This document shows, one piece after another, positions 26,420 to 35,188 of a DNA stretch of 64,000 bases; the first letter of the stretch is position 1; every line of letters starts with the position of its first letter. The notes beneath the pieces are model-generated. The model was not told where the DNA came from. It saw only the letters and a program-made list of their open reading frames with translations, and did not search any database. Made by a program: the position numbers and the translations under genes. Origin of the DNA: Chitinophaga dinghuensis (GTDB lineage: Bacteria; Bacteroidota; Bacteroidia; Chitinophagales; Chitinophagaceae); the NCBI RefSeq assembly GCF_003259435.1, contig NZ_QLMA01000010.1, positions 186,001-250,000 on the forward strand, in the 5' to 3' direction.

Positions 26420-28711
26420 TCACTTCGTATAGTCTTTAGGTTTAGCTCCCATTACAAAAGTGATAGTACCTCCATTCATAATGTCTGAATGACTAATCGT
26501 TAACTGCTTCCATGGCTTACCATTCAGCAATACCTGTTGTACATAGACATTCTTATCAGATTGGTTCTTCACATCTACCACAAATGTTTTTCCATTTTCC
26601 AATTGTAAAGTAGCCTTATCCACGGCAGGACTTCCCAGCTCATACTGATCAGCACCCGGACACATAGGATAAAAACCTAGAGAAGAGAATATATACCAGG
26701 CACTCATCTGTCCGCAATCATCATTACCGCCAAGGCCATCAGGTCCGGGATGATACATCTTCCGTAAAATCATCCTTACTCTATCCTGTGTTTTCCAGGG
26801 TTGTCCGGTATGATTATACAGATAAACCACATGATGAGAAGGCTCATTACCATGCACATAATTACCAATAATACCATCGCGAGTGATGTCTTCTGTTTCA
26901 GCGAAGTATTTATCTGGTAACTCCATTGTGAACAAAGAATCCAGGTGTTGTGCGAATTGCTTCTTTCCTCCCATCATCGCGATCATATCTGCCGGATACT
27001 GCGGCACATATAAACTGTAATTCCAGGCATTACCTTCAATAAAGCCCTGGTCGTGCGTTTGTAATGGATCGAAATTCGGTTTAAAGCTACCGTCGCTCAA
27101 GCGAGGACGCATAAACCCGGTCTTGCTATCGTATACATTTTTATAGTTGAGCGAGCGTTTGATGAATTCTTCATAAATATCATTCCGACCCAGTTTCTTT
27201 GCCATCTGCGCAATACACCAATCGTCGTACGCATATTCCAGTACTTTGGAAACGGAAGAACCTTCTTTATCTTCTGGTATGTATCCTTTATCGATGTAAT
27301 AGCCCAGTCCATCATAATTTCGATGACGGGCAGTAGTTACACAGGCTTCCAGCGCCTTGTTCGCGTCAAATGGCGCATTGCCTTTCATAACAGCATCTGC
27401 AATCACAGATACGCTATGGTAGCCAATCATACACCAGTTCTCATTCGCATAGTGCGACCAGATGGGCAACATATGTTGCGCGCTTTGCTCATAATGCGCC
27501 ATCATGGAACGAATCATATCTGCATTCCTTCCTGGCTGAATCACATTGAAGAAAGGATGTAATGCACGATAGGTATCCCACAGCGAGAAAGTAGTGTAGT
27601 TCGTATATCCGTTTGTGTTATGAATGTTCATATCCAGTCCACGATACGATCCGTCCACATCCATATAGGTAGTAGGATTGATAAAAGCATGGTACATGGC
27701 GGTATAGAAGTTTTCTTTTTCTTCGCGACTACCAGATTCAATATGAATTTTATTCAGTTCTTTAGTCCATAATTGCTGCGCATCTCGTTTCACCTGATCG
27801 AAGTTCCATCCAGGAATTTCTGCCTGTAAGTTTTTGAGTGCTCCTTCAGTACTTACGGGAGACAAGGCCATTTTAATCTGAATTTTTTCTCCAGGGGTGG
27901 TTTGGAAGTCGAAATAAGCGCGTATCTGTTTGCCTGCCATCTCCGGAAAATCATGGTACTGGTCAAACTTCCGCCAGAAGCCTCTATACACATCTTTTGC
28001 ATAATTGCGATGGCCATAATGCTGAATAGGCTTGGAAAAGACCATTGCGAAATATTCTATTCGCGTACGTGCCCAACCGTTAGTTTGCCTGAAACCTGTT
28101 ACCAGCGTATCGTTTTCCACACGGATATACGTCCATACATTTTTATTCTCATAATTGTAAATATTGGACATCATATCCAGGATGATATGTGCGGTACCGT
28201 TGCCAGAGAAGGTATATTGATGAAACCCCACACGGCTGCTGGCGGTCATCTCTGCTAAGATATTATGATCTTCCAGTTTCACCTTATAATATCCGGGTTC
28301 AGCAACTTCAGTACTGTGCGAAAATACGGACCTGTAACCGGTTTCCGGATGTTCTGCTGTACCAGGATTTAATTGCAACTCGCCCGTAGTAGGCATGATG
28401 AGAAAATCTCCCAGATCAGCATGGCCGGTTCCGCTAAAATGGGTATGACTGAAGCCAACTATAGTTTTGTCTTCATACTGATATCCGGCACAATACTTAT
28501 ACACATCCGGGTTATATTTCCCGTTCATTTCGTATGGAATCGTATCTGTCTCCGGACTTAACTGTACTGCACCAAAAGGAACGGTAGCGCCGGGATAGGT
28601 GTGGCCCATGCGCATAGTGCCTGTAATAGGTTTTACATATTGCAATACATTTTCCTGCGCTGTGGCCACGCCGGTTATAGCCAACAGTAGTGGCAGTAAT
28701 ATTTTCTTCAT
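26420..28711 (-). CDS. GH92 alpha-mannosidase (HGNEP type, probably alpha-1,2)
   Basis: A 763-residue secreted glycoside hydrolase of family 92, calcium-dependent exo-alpha-mannosidases. The signal peptide is MKKILLPLLLAITGVATAQ. Marks include the N-terminal VKPITGTMRMGHTYPGATVPFGAVQLSPETDT, FSLWDTYRALHPFFNV near residue 380, FIEGNAWNYS near 560 (candidate general acid Glu), HGNEP near 620-624 and GGNDDCGQMSAWYIFS near 665-680 (candidate catalytic-base Asp). From memory of characterised members, an HxNEP motif shapes the +1 subsite of alpha-1,2 enzymes. It follows a second GH92 gene by 88 nt on the same strand; a palindrome at 28780-28794 lies between them. Confidence 0.93.
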   Translation of the reverse strand: MKKILLPLLLAITGVATAQENVLQYVKPITGTMRMGHTYPGATVPFGAVQLSPETDTIPYEMNGKYNPDVYKYCAGYQYEDKTIVGFSHTHFSGTGHADLGDFLIMPTTGELQLNPGTAEHPETGYRSVFSHSTEVAEPGYYKVKLEDHNILAEMTASSRVGFHQYTFSGNGTAHIILDMMSNIYNYENKNVWTYIRVENDTLVTGFRQTNGWARTRIEYFAMVFSKPIQHYGHRNYAKDVYRGFWRKFDQYHDFPEMAGKQIRAYFDFQTTPGEKIQIKMALSPVSTEGALKNLQAEIPGWNFDQVKRDAQQLWTKELNKIHIESGSREEKENFYTAMYHAFINPTTYMDVDGSYRGLDMNIHNTNGYTNYTTFSLWDTYRALHPFFNVIQPGRNADMIRSMMAHYEQSAQHMLPIWSHYANENWCMIGYHSVSVIADAVMKGNAPFDANKALEACVTTARHRNYDGLGYYIDKGYIPEDKEGSSVSKVLEYAYDDWCIAQMAKKLGRNDIYEEFIKRSLNYKNVYDSKTGFMRPRLSDGSFKPNFDPLQTHDQGFIEGNAWNYSLYVPQYPADMIAMMGGKKQFAQHLDSLFTMELPDKYFAETEDITRDGIIGNYVHGNEPSHHVVYLYNHTGQPWKTQDRVRMILRKMYHPGPDGLGGNDDCGQMSAWYIFSSLGFYPMCPGADQYELGSPAVDKATLQLENGKTFVVDVKNQSDKNVYVQQVLLNGKPWKQLTISHSDIMNGGTITFVMGAKPKDYTK

Positions 28712-28741
28712 GGTTGATAATTAAGGTTATTTAAAAAAGTA

Positions 28742-28794
28742 CATCCCGAAGAATCGGGATGAAATAGTTACAGTGAACAATGAAATCGTTTCAT
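28742..28794 (-). promoter_or_regulatory. Hairpin and LacI-type palindrome between the two GH92 genes
   Basis: ATGAAATCGTTTCAT (28780-28794) has perfect 6-bp arms around TCG and resembles LacI-family operators with a central CG. A separate hairpin, CATCCCGA/TCGGGATG at 28742-28761 followed on the minus strand by ACTTTTTT, could terminate the upstream GH92 transcript. Together they suggest separate control of the downstream GH92 gene by the LacI regulator encoded nearby. Confidence 0.5.
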
Positions 28795-28799
28795 ATCTT

Positions 28800-31088
28800 T
28801 TACTTCGCGGTAGACCAGGAATATGGATAGTCTGCCGGATTCGTGCCTTTATTTCTGGCAGGTTCCGCACCCATATTGAATATCAGCTTACCACCTTTTT
28901 GGAGGTCTTCATGACTGATCCAATTTTTCGTATAGTCGTTACCGTTTAGTGATGCTTTTTGTACGTAAAGATTTTTATCGCTGTTTCCGGGAGCTTCTAT
29001 TTCCATTACTTTACCATCTTCGAGCGTCATGGTAAGTTTGGAGAAGAGCGGAGTACCCAGCACATATTGTGGCGTACCCGGACAAACAGGATAGAAGCCC
29101 ATAGCGGAGAACACGTACCAGGCGGAAGTCTGGCCATTATCCTCATCTCCGCAATAGCCATCAGGAGTAGGTTTATACAGACGTTCCATCACCTGACGTA
29201 TCCAGTATTGTGTTTTCCATGGTTGACCAGCGTAGTTATACAGATAGATCATATGTTGTATAGGCTGGTTACCATGTGCATATTGTCCCATATTCATGAT
29301 TTGCATTTCGCGAATCTCATGGATAACGGTACCGTAGTAGCTTTCGTCGAAAGTAGGAGGCATGGTAAACACAGAGTCTAACATCTTCACAAACATATCT
29401 TTTCCTCCCATCAGTTGTGATAAGGAATTTACGTCGTGGAATACAGACCAGGTATAATGCCAGGAATTCCCTTCTGTGAAAGCATCTCCCCATTTAAACG
29501 GATTGAAAGGCGTTTGGAATTTGCCATCTTTATTTTTACCACGCATCAGTTTTGTTTCCGGATCGAATACGTTACGGAAATTCTGTGAACGCTTGGTAAA
29601 CAGCTGCTGTTCTGCCTTTGGACGATTCAGCGCTTTCGCCAACTGGAGAATGGTGAAGTCGTCATAAGCATATTCTAATGTACGTGCAGTATTCTCATTG
29701 ATATTTACATCATAAGGAATATACCCCAGCGTATTGTAATATTTCACGCCTTTACGACCTACAGATTCCAATGGGCCTTCATTTTCTGTATTCTTCAGGA
29801 TTGCTTGATATAAAGTATTGATATCATAGCCACGAATACCTTTAATATAAGCGTCTGCAATCAGGGAGGCGGAGTTGGAACCGATCATGCAATCGCGATG
29901 ACCAGGGCTTGCCCATTCAGGCAACCAGCCACTTTCTTTGTAGGCATTGGCCAGTCCTTCCATGATATGGCTGCTGAGAGTAGGATACATCAGTGTGAAG
30001 AAAGGGTGTACTGCACGGAAGGTATCCCAGAATCCGTTGTCGGTAAACATGTAGCCAGGGCGTACTTCACCGTTATACGGACTGTAGTGAACAATTTCTT
30101 TTTTAGCGTTGATCTCATAGAATTTGCGCGGGAACAGCAATACTCTGTACAGGGAAGAGTAGAAAGTACGCACTTGTTCCGGAGAACCGCCTTGTACTGC
30201 GAGTCGGCCCAGTTCCTTATTCCATTCGGCTTTTGCTTTATCGCGGGTTACATCGAAGTTGTCGTTGCCAATTTCGTTTTGCAGGTTGAGTGCTGCTTGT
30301 TCAAAGGAGATAAAGGAAGATGCAGTTTTCACTGTTACTTTCTCACCTTTAGCAGTTTTAAAACCTACAATCGCGCCACTGTGATCCGCCTGCATTTCCA
30401 GTTTGCCGGCTACCAGCACGCTATCGTGCCAGGTATTAGTAACGGTGAATGGCTTATCGAAAGTGATGATGAAATAGTTCTTAAAATTAGCAGGAACGCC
30501 ACCGCTGTTCTTGGTGGTATACCCGATGATTTTCTTTTCTTCAGGAATTATTTTGATATAGGAACCTTTATCAAAGGCATCTACGACGAGGAAGGCGCTG
30601 TCTGTAGCAGGATAGGTGAATCTCAGCTGGGCGGCTCTTTCTGTAGGCGTGATTTCAGTGGTTACATCTGCATCTGCCAGGTATACGCTGTAATAGTAAG
30701 GTTTGGCGATTTCAGATTTATGGGAAAACCAGCTGGCTCTTTTGTGTTGATCAAATTTCAGCGTACTGGTGACAGGCATAATTGCAAACTGGCCATAGTC
30801 ATTGATCCAGGGAGATGGCTGATGCGTTTGTTTGAAGCCTCTGATTTTATCTGCGGTATATTGATAAGCCCAACCATTGCCCATCGTGCCTGTTTGTGGC
30901 ATCCAGAAGTTCATTCCCCAGGGAAGCGCAATCGCAGGGTAGGTGTTACCGTTAGAAAGACTCACTTTGGAGTCTGTTCCCATCAAGGTATTCACCCATT
31001 CTACCGGTTCAGTGACTTTATCCACTGTCTGGCCCTTGACTCCATACATTAATAATAAAGCCGCTGTTAGCAATCCAACTTTTTTCAT
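28800..31088 (-). CDS. GH92 family glycosidase (HGNQP variant)
   Basis: A 762-residue secreted GH92 protein with signal peptide MKKVGLLTAALLLMYGVKGQ. The family skeleton is intact: VNTLMGTDSKVSLSNGNTYPAIALPWGMNFW, GFWDTFRAVHPFFTL near residue 355, FTEGNSWHYTW near 540 (Glu kept) and GDEDNGQTSAWYVFSAMGFYPVCPG near 655. The motif that is HGNEP in the neighbouring paralogue is HGNQP here (Gln near 608), so a different aglycone or leaving group is expected. The C-terminus adds an Asn/Pro-rich tail. A promoter with an operator-like AAATCGATTT between its boxes lies upstream (31109-31140). There are no SusC/SusD genes nearby. Confidence 0.92.
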   Translation of the reverse strand: MKKVGLLTAALLLMYGVKGQTVDKVTEPVEWVNTLMGTDSKVSLSNGNTYPAIALPWGMNFWMPQTGTMGNGWAYQYTADKIRGFKQTHQPSPWINDYGQFAIMPVTSTLKFDQHKRASWFSHKSEIAKPYYYSVYLADADVTTEITPTERAAQLRFTYPATDSAFLVVDAFDKGSYIKIIPEEKKIIGYTTKNSGGVPANFKNYFIITFDKPFTVTNTWHDSVLVAGKLEMQADHSGAIVGFKTAKGEKVTVKTASSFISFEQAALNLQNEIGNDNFDVTRDKAKAEWNKELGRLAVQGGSPEQVRTFYSSLYRVLLFPRKFYEINAKKEIVHYSPYNGEVRPGYMFTDNGFWDTFRAVHPFFTLMYPTLSSHIMEGLANAYKESGWLPEWASPGHRDCMIGSNSASLIADAYIKGIRGYDINTLYQAILKNTENEGPLESVGRKGVKYYNTLGYIPYDVNINENTARTLEYAYDDFTILQLAKALNRPKAEQQLFTKRSQNFRNVFDPETKLMRGKNKDGKFQTPFNPFKWGDAFTEGNSWHYTWSVFHDVNSLSQLMGGKDMFVKMLDSVFTMPPTFDESYYGTVIHEIREMQIMNMGQYAHGNQPIQHMIYLYNYAGQPWKTQYWIRQVMERLYKPTPDGYCGDEDNGQTSAWYVFSAMGFYPVCPGTPQYVLGTPLFSKLTMTLEDGKVMEIEAPGNSDKNLYVQKASLNGNDYTKNWISHEDLQKGGKLIFNMGAEPARNKGTNPADYPYSWSTAK

Positions 31089-31108
31089 ACTTGTCTATAT
31101 AAATGGAA

Positions 31109-31140
31109 AAACTTTACAAAATCGATTTAGCACAGGTCAA
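31109..31140 (-). promoter_or_regulatory. Promoter with LacI-type operator before the HGNQP GH92 gene
   Basis: On the minus strand, TTG (complement of 31138-31140) and TAAAGTTT (complement of 31109-31116) are 21 nt apart, an acceptable -33/-7 pair. The 10-bp palindrome AAATCGATTT (31118-31127), with the central CG usual for LacI-family operators, sits between the boxes, where a bound repressor would block the polymerase. Confidence 0.5.
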
Positions 31141-31141
31141 T

Positions 31142-31168
31142 AAAAAAAGATTCTTTGGTTGAATCTTT
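31142..31168 (-). terminator. Intrinsic terminator of the lacI-type gene
   Basis: On the minus strand AAAGATTC, a 7-nt loop and GAATCTTT are followed by further T residues. It lies between the LacI-type gene and the GH92 promoter, so the GH92 genes are transcribed separately from their likely regulator. Confidence 0.75.
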
Positions 31169-31257
31169 ACTATCGCTCATAAGTTATGTACTAAAAGTAT
31201 TAAAATTTTTCAGATCCTGTGACAAATATCTGTTTAATTTTTTTAACGGTAATGGGC

Positions 31258-32274
31258 TTAGGTGGAACTGCGAACAATCAGTTTGCCGGGGAGAGTGACC
31301 TGGGATTCTTTCAGGGGGCCCTGTTGCTTATCTAATTGCTTCATCAGCAGGCTGATAGCCTGGCTGGCGATACCTGCTATGGGCTGTTCGATCACTGTAA
31401 TGCCGGGAGGGTAGAGGCGGAAAATATCATGATCATCGAAACAGATAACGGCCATATGTTTGGGCATACTGAGTTTCAGGCGACTGAGTGCTTCCAGGCC
31501 CAGGATGCCCAGGTAGTTGGTGGCGAAGAAGATAGCGTCCAGATCGCGGTTTTCCCGGATAAAGGCCTCCAGGGCAGCGAGGTTTTGTTCTCTGGACTCA
31601 TGGTAACTTAGTTCCAGCATCCTTTTCTTACGGAAAGGGATTTCTTTTTTGCGCAGCGCTTGTACATAGCTGCGCTGGCGTTCACTCAGCTGCACCAGAG
31701 AGATATCCACACTCACATATCCTATTTTCTTATATCCTTTTTCAAAGAGATGATCCATGCCCAGTTGTACCCCATGAAAATTATCAATCAGCACATAGGG
31801 CGCCTTGATACCTGGGAAATAGCTATCCATGAGTACTACAGGCTTATGCATCTGTACGAGTCGGCGAATATCGTTCTCCATGCCAGGAGCCGGAGTAATC
31901 AGATATCCATCTACCATCTGGCGGCCCAACATACGGATGAGTTCGCCTCCTTTTTCTGCATTATTCTCCGTACTGCAATACACGACATTATAGCCCAGCC
32001 GTTCCGCTTCTATCTCAATAGTGCGGGCCAGACTGGCAAAGAAGCTGCCAGAGATGCTTTCCACAATAAGGCCAAGCGTTTTAGACTGGCCGGTACGTAA
32101 GTTTACCGCTACACGATGGGGTTCGTAACCGGATTGATTCACTACACCCATGATTTTCTGTGCTACCTCATCGCGGATACGCATTTGTTTGGCCTTACCA
32201 TTTAACACAAATGATACCGTACTCGGTGCTACGCCAGCCATTTTGGCTACATCTTTGAGCGTCAATCTCTTCAT
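31258..32274 (-). CDS. LacI family transcriptional regulator
   Basis: A 338-residue repressor. The N-terminal helix-turn-helix LTLKDVAKMAGVAPSTVSFVLNG is at residues 4-26, followed by the hinge region VAVNLRTGQSKTLGLIVES near 56-74. The remainder is a periplasmic-binding-protein-like sugar-sensing domain, with ICFDDHDIFRLYPPGITVIEQP near 278-300 (a variant of the usual FDD...P.LTT). The gene sits directly upstream of the two GH92 genes, and operator-like palindromes occur before each of them. The likely effector is mannose or a manno-oligosaccharide, by context only. Confidence 0.92.
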   Translation of the reverse strand: MKRLTLKDVAKMAGVAPSTVSFVLNGKAKQMRIRDEVAQKIMGVVNQSGYEPHRVAVNLRTGQSKTLGLIVESISGSFFASLARTIEIEAERLGYNVVYCSTENNAEKGGELIRMLGRQMVDGYLITPAPGMENDIRRLVQMHKPVVLMDSYFPGIKAPYVLIDNFHGVQLGMDHLFEKGYKKIGYVSVDISLVQLSERQRSYVQALRKKEIPFRKKRMLELSYHESREQNLAALEAFIRENRDLDAIFFATNYLGILGLEALSRLKLSMPKHMAVICFDDHDIFRLYPPGITVIEQPIAGIASQAISLLMKQLDKQQGPLKESQVTLPGKLIVRSST

Positions 32275-32335
32275 TTTCGGGAGTATTTTGGATAGTTAAA
32301 GGATAGATGTCATACATAAATTCACCTAACCTTGG

Positions 32336-32353
32336 ATTTCCGGGGGCGGAAAT
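32336..32353. repeat. Short inverted repeat with GGGG spacer
   Basis: ATTTCCG (32336-32342), GGGG, CGGAAAT (32347-32353). It lies in the 237-nt divergent gap between the LacI-type gene and the desaturase gene and could be an operator or small hairpin. Nothing else was recognised in this gap. Confidence 0.4.
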
Positions 32354-32511
32354 TACAAAAATAGTCGCAGACCATTTTAAATTGCTTATCTTCCACTGGA
32401 GAATTTGCAACGAGAATAATATCTGAAGGGATTCTGCGTTATGCAGTTAAAATCCCTCAATTTTTCCATCACGGAGCAGTTAATACTGTAGCCAACTTTA
32501 CACGGAACGAC

Positions 32512-33582
32512 ATGAAGCAACTCACAAACATTACCGATCCGGTATTTACCAGGCCAGCTACCGAATCAGTATTCGACAAGTTTTTCAAAAGTATGATTAA
32601 GGACGAGCGCGACCTGCCGTTCGTATATCTTACTTTAAAGATCACCTTTACCTTATGGCCACTGGCCATACTGATGTATATACCAGGAACTGTTTCCTGG
32701 CTTTGGTGGACAGCCGCTATCGTTTATCAGATACTGAATAACGTAGTGTTCAAAGGTCCATTTGGCCTGATGCTGCATTGTACCAGTCACCGTGCTTTCT
32801 TTGTAAGAAAATACCAACTGCTCAATCATTATCTTCCCTGGGTAATAGGTCCGCTCTTTGGCCAAACGCCGGAAACCTATTACAGTCACCATATTGGAAT
32901 GCATCATCCGGAAAATAATATGCCGGAAGATGAAAGTTCCACTATGTCCTACCAACGGGATTCTTTCAGGGGCTTTCTCCAATACCTGGGTAGTTTCTTC
33001 TTTGCAGGCGTCTATCACCTTGCGTTGTATTTCGTGAGAAAAAAGCGTAAACAGCTGCTGATACGCTCCGTTAGAGGAGAATTATTATTTATTCTCGCTT
33101 GCGTAGGGCTTTCCTTTATCAATTTCCCGGCAACATTCGTCGTATTTATATTACCATTCATTATTTCCAGGATCATTATGATGGTGGGCAACTGGGCACA
33201 GCATGCGTTTATCTGCGCAGCAGATCCTGATAATTCCTATAAGAACAGTATCACCTGTATCAATACCAAATACAATCATAAATGCTGGAATGATGGTTAT
33301 CACATTAGCCATCACGTCAAACCCAATATGCACTGGACAGATCATCCGGTATATTTCCGTAAAACCCTCGGAGAATATGTCAATAACGACGCGATTGTCT
33401 TTGATAGTATTCATTTTCTCCATGTGTGGCTATGGCTGATGTCCAAGCGTTACGACTTGCTGGCAAAACATTTTGTGAATATTGGCGGGAAGTTCAAATC
33501 AGATGAAGAAATCATGGACTTCCTGAAGGAGCGCACCCGCAAAATCAAGGCTGTAGCGGAACCTGCATTGGCCGCCGCCTAA
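32512..33582 (+). CDS. Membrane-bound fatty acid desaturase-like protein
   Basis: A 356-residue integral membrane protein of the fatty acid desaturase/hydroxylase superfamily. The three histidine boxes of the di-iron centre are present: HCTSH near residues 88-92, HHIGMHH near 126-132, and HHISHH-like (GYHISHHVKP) near 263-272. Additional His residues (HWTDH) follow. Hydrophobic pairs of helices lie near 45-75, 100-120, 155-175 and 190-225. It would introduce a double bond or hydroxyl into lipid acyl chains or a related lipid. It is monocistronic, with a hairpin at 33626-33657. The substrate is unknown; the FabF-type gene that follows hints at lipid metabolism. Confidence 0.85.
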   Translation: MKQLTNITDPVFTRPATESVFDKFFKSMIKDERDLPFVYLTLKITFTLWPLAILMYIPGTVSWLWWTAAIVYQILNNVVFKGPFGLMLHCTSHRAFFVRKYQLLNHYLPWVIGPLFGQTPETYYSHHIGMHHPENNMPEDESSTMSYQRDSFRGFLQYLGSFFFAGVYHLALYFVRKKRKQLLIRSVRGELLFILACVGLSFINFPATFVVFILPFIISRIIMMVGNWAQHAFICAADPDNSYKNSITCINTKYNHKCWNDGYHISHHVKPNMHWTDHPVYFRKTLGEYVNNDAIVFDSIHFLHVWLWLMSKRYDLLAKHFVNIGGKFKSDEEIMDFLKERTRKIKAVAEPALAAA

Positions 33583-33625
33583 TAATGTCTATTTATCATA
33601 TTATAGAAATATCATCTTAACTGGT

Positions 33626-33657
33626 CAGGGACGAAGGTTTAAAAGCCTTCGTCCCTG
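33626..33657 (+). terminator. Hairpin after the desaturase gene
   Basis: CAGGGACGAAGG and CCTTCGTCCCTG are perfect arms separated by TTTTAAAA-like sequence. The T-tract behind it is weak (CTGTATTT), so termination efficiency is uncertain. Confidence 0.6.
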
Positions 33658-33731
33658 CTGTATTTAGAGGATTTTAACAGATATTATAACAGAATATCTT
33701 AATGATTATGATTATTCATAACAATAAGTAC

Positions 33732-33739
33732 TAAATTTG
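33732..33739 (+). promoter_or_regulatory. -7 promoter element of the fabF-type gene
   Basis: TAAATTTG matches TAnnTTTG exactly and is 33 nt upstream of the start codon. No clear TTTG was seen at the -33 position; the upstream 60 nt is very AT-rich. Confidence 0.5.
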
Positions 33740-33771
33740 CGCTCTAACTTTTTTTATATAAAGTCAACAAT

Positions 33772-35034
33772 ATGCGTACTGTTACACTGAAAAGGGTTGT
33801 GATCACCGGCTTGGGAGCATTAACACCTATCGGGAATGATGTAAATACTTTTTGGAGCAACTTGAAAGCTGGCGTTAGTGGCGCTGGACCGATCACGAAA
33901 TTTGACACCACAGAGTTCAAAACAAAATTTGCCTGTGAAGTGAAAAACTTCGATGTGGAAAAATATATGGATAAAAAAGAAGCCCGCAAAATGGACAACT
34001 TCACTCAGTACGCTATGGCGGCTGCACAGGAAGCTGTTGTAGATGCAGGCCTCGATAAAGAAGGTGTTGATAAAACCAAAGTAGGTGTTATCTGGGCTTC
34101 CGGTAACGGTGGTATGCTGACGTTCGAGGAGCAAATCGTGGAATTTGCGCAGGCTAACTTTGTTCCTAAATTTAATCCATTCTTCATACCGAAACTGATT
34201 TCCGACATCGCTGCCGGCCAGATCGCCATGAAATACGGTTTCATGGGTATTAACTTCTGTACAGTTTCTGCTTGTGCTTCTTCCAGCAGTGCGCTGGTGG
34301 ATGCATTCAACTATATCCGCCTGGGTAAAGCCAACGTAATCGTTGCTGGTGGCTCTGAAGCTCCTGTAACCCGCGCTGGTATTGCTGGCTTCAATGCACT
34401 GAAAGCGCTCTCTACCCGCAACGACGATCCTACCACTGCTTCCCGTCCTTTCGACGCTGACCGCGATGGTTTCGTAATGGGTGAAGGCGCCGGCGCTATT
34501 ATCCTCGAAGAATACGAACACGCTATCGCCAGAGGAGCTACCATCTACGGAGAAATGATCGGCGGCGCTATGACCTGCGATGCATACCACCTGACCGCTA
34601 CACATCCGGAAGGACTCGGCGCAAGACTTGGTATGGAACAGGCCCTGGAAGATGCTGAAATCACCACCGCTGACGTAGATTACATCAACTCCCACACCAC
34701 CTCTACTCCTGTTGGAGACGTGAGCGAACTGAAAGCCATCGTGGCTGCCTTCGGCGACCATGTTGAAAAAGTAAACATCAGCGCTACCAAATCCATGACA
34801 GGTCACCTGTTAGGTGCTGCCGGTGCAATCGAAGCAATCGCTTGTATCAAAGCTACCCAGGAAGACATCGTTCCTCCTACCATCAATACCACCACCCTCG
34901 GTGAAAATATCCCAACTAACCTGAACCTGACACTGGGTAAAGCCCAACAGCGTACAGTGAATGTTGCGATGAGTAATACCTTCGGATTCGGTGGACACAA
35001 CGCCATTTGCGTTTTCAAAAAATATAAAGCGTAA
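33772..35034 (+). CDS. fabF: Beta-ketoacyl-ACP synthase II (FabF type)
   Basis: A 420-residue condensing enzyme of fatty acid elongation, joining malonyl-ACP to an acyl chain. The catalytic triad is in place: Cys167 in VSACASSS, His308 in NSHTTSTPVGD and His345 in KSMTGHLLGAAG. The loop around the first His differs from the common NAHGTST form, having Ser-His-Thr-Thr, which may mark a Bacteroidota subgroup. The N-terminal VVITGLGALTPIGND and the C-terminal SNTFGFGGHNA are standard. It stands alone, without acpP or other fab genes beside it, and ends in a strong terminator at 35055-35085. Confidence 0.92.
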   Translation: MRTVTLKRVVITGLGALTPIGNDVNTFWSNLKAGVSGAGPITKFDTTEFKTKFACEVKNFDVEKYMDKKEARKMDNFTQYAMAAAQEAVVDAGLDKEGVDKTKVGVIWASGNGGMLTFEEQIVEFAQANFVPKFNPFFIPKLISDIAAGQIAMKYGFMGINFCTVSACASSSSALVDAFNYIRLGKANVIVAGGSEAPVTRAGIAGFNALKALSTRNDDPTTASRPFDADRDGFVMGEGAGAIILEEYEHAIARGATIYGEMIGGAMTCDAYHLTATHPEGLGARLGMEQALEDAEITTADVDYINSHTTSTPVGDVSELKAIVAAFGDHVEKVNISATKSMTGHLLGAAGAIEAIACIKATQEDIVPPTINTTTLGENIPTNLNLTLGKAQQRTVNVAMSNTFGFGGHNAICVFKKYKA

Positions 35035-35054
35035 TTTTTCGCTTTAACATAATC

Positions 35055-35085
35055 AAAAAGGCAGGCCTCGATGGCCTGCCTTTTT
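35055..35085 (+). terminator. Intrinsic terminator after fabF
   Basis: AAAAAGGCAGGCC and GGCCTGCCTTTTT are perfect arms with a TCGAT loop, followed by more T. Confidence 0.9.
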
Positions 35086-35098
35086 ATTTTTCGCTTAT

Positions 35099-35188
35099 CC
35101 CCGTGATTCATCCAGCGCCTTCGGCGCTGGATGAATCACGGGGATTGAAGTTTTCCCACGCCTACGGCGTGGGAAAACTTCAATCCCC
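35099..35188. repeat. Two abutting perfect palindromes (REP-like element)
   Basis: The first hairpin has a 21-bp perfect stem (35099-35119 with 35123-35143) and a TTC loop. The second has a 23-bp perfect stem (35140-35162 with 35166-35188) and a TAC loop. They share the GGGG at 35140-35143, so the two structures exclude each other at those bases. Both have the tip GCC-NNC-GGC. Perfect arms of this length outside a terminator suggest a mobile or repetitive palindromic element. Confidence 0.75.

Noticed and set aside
29898-31052. 384-codon forward frame opposite the second GH92 gene
   Set aside because: It is antisense to a clear GH92 gene and its translation resembles no protein.
33820-34806. 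328-codon leftward frame opposite fabF
   Set aside because: Shadow of the fabF-type gene; the forward translation has the complete catalytic triad.
35099-35188. CRISPR or tandem direct repeat at the palindromes
   Set aside because: The units are inverted, differ in sequence and lack spacer-repeat periodicity. No CRISPR array was seen in the window.
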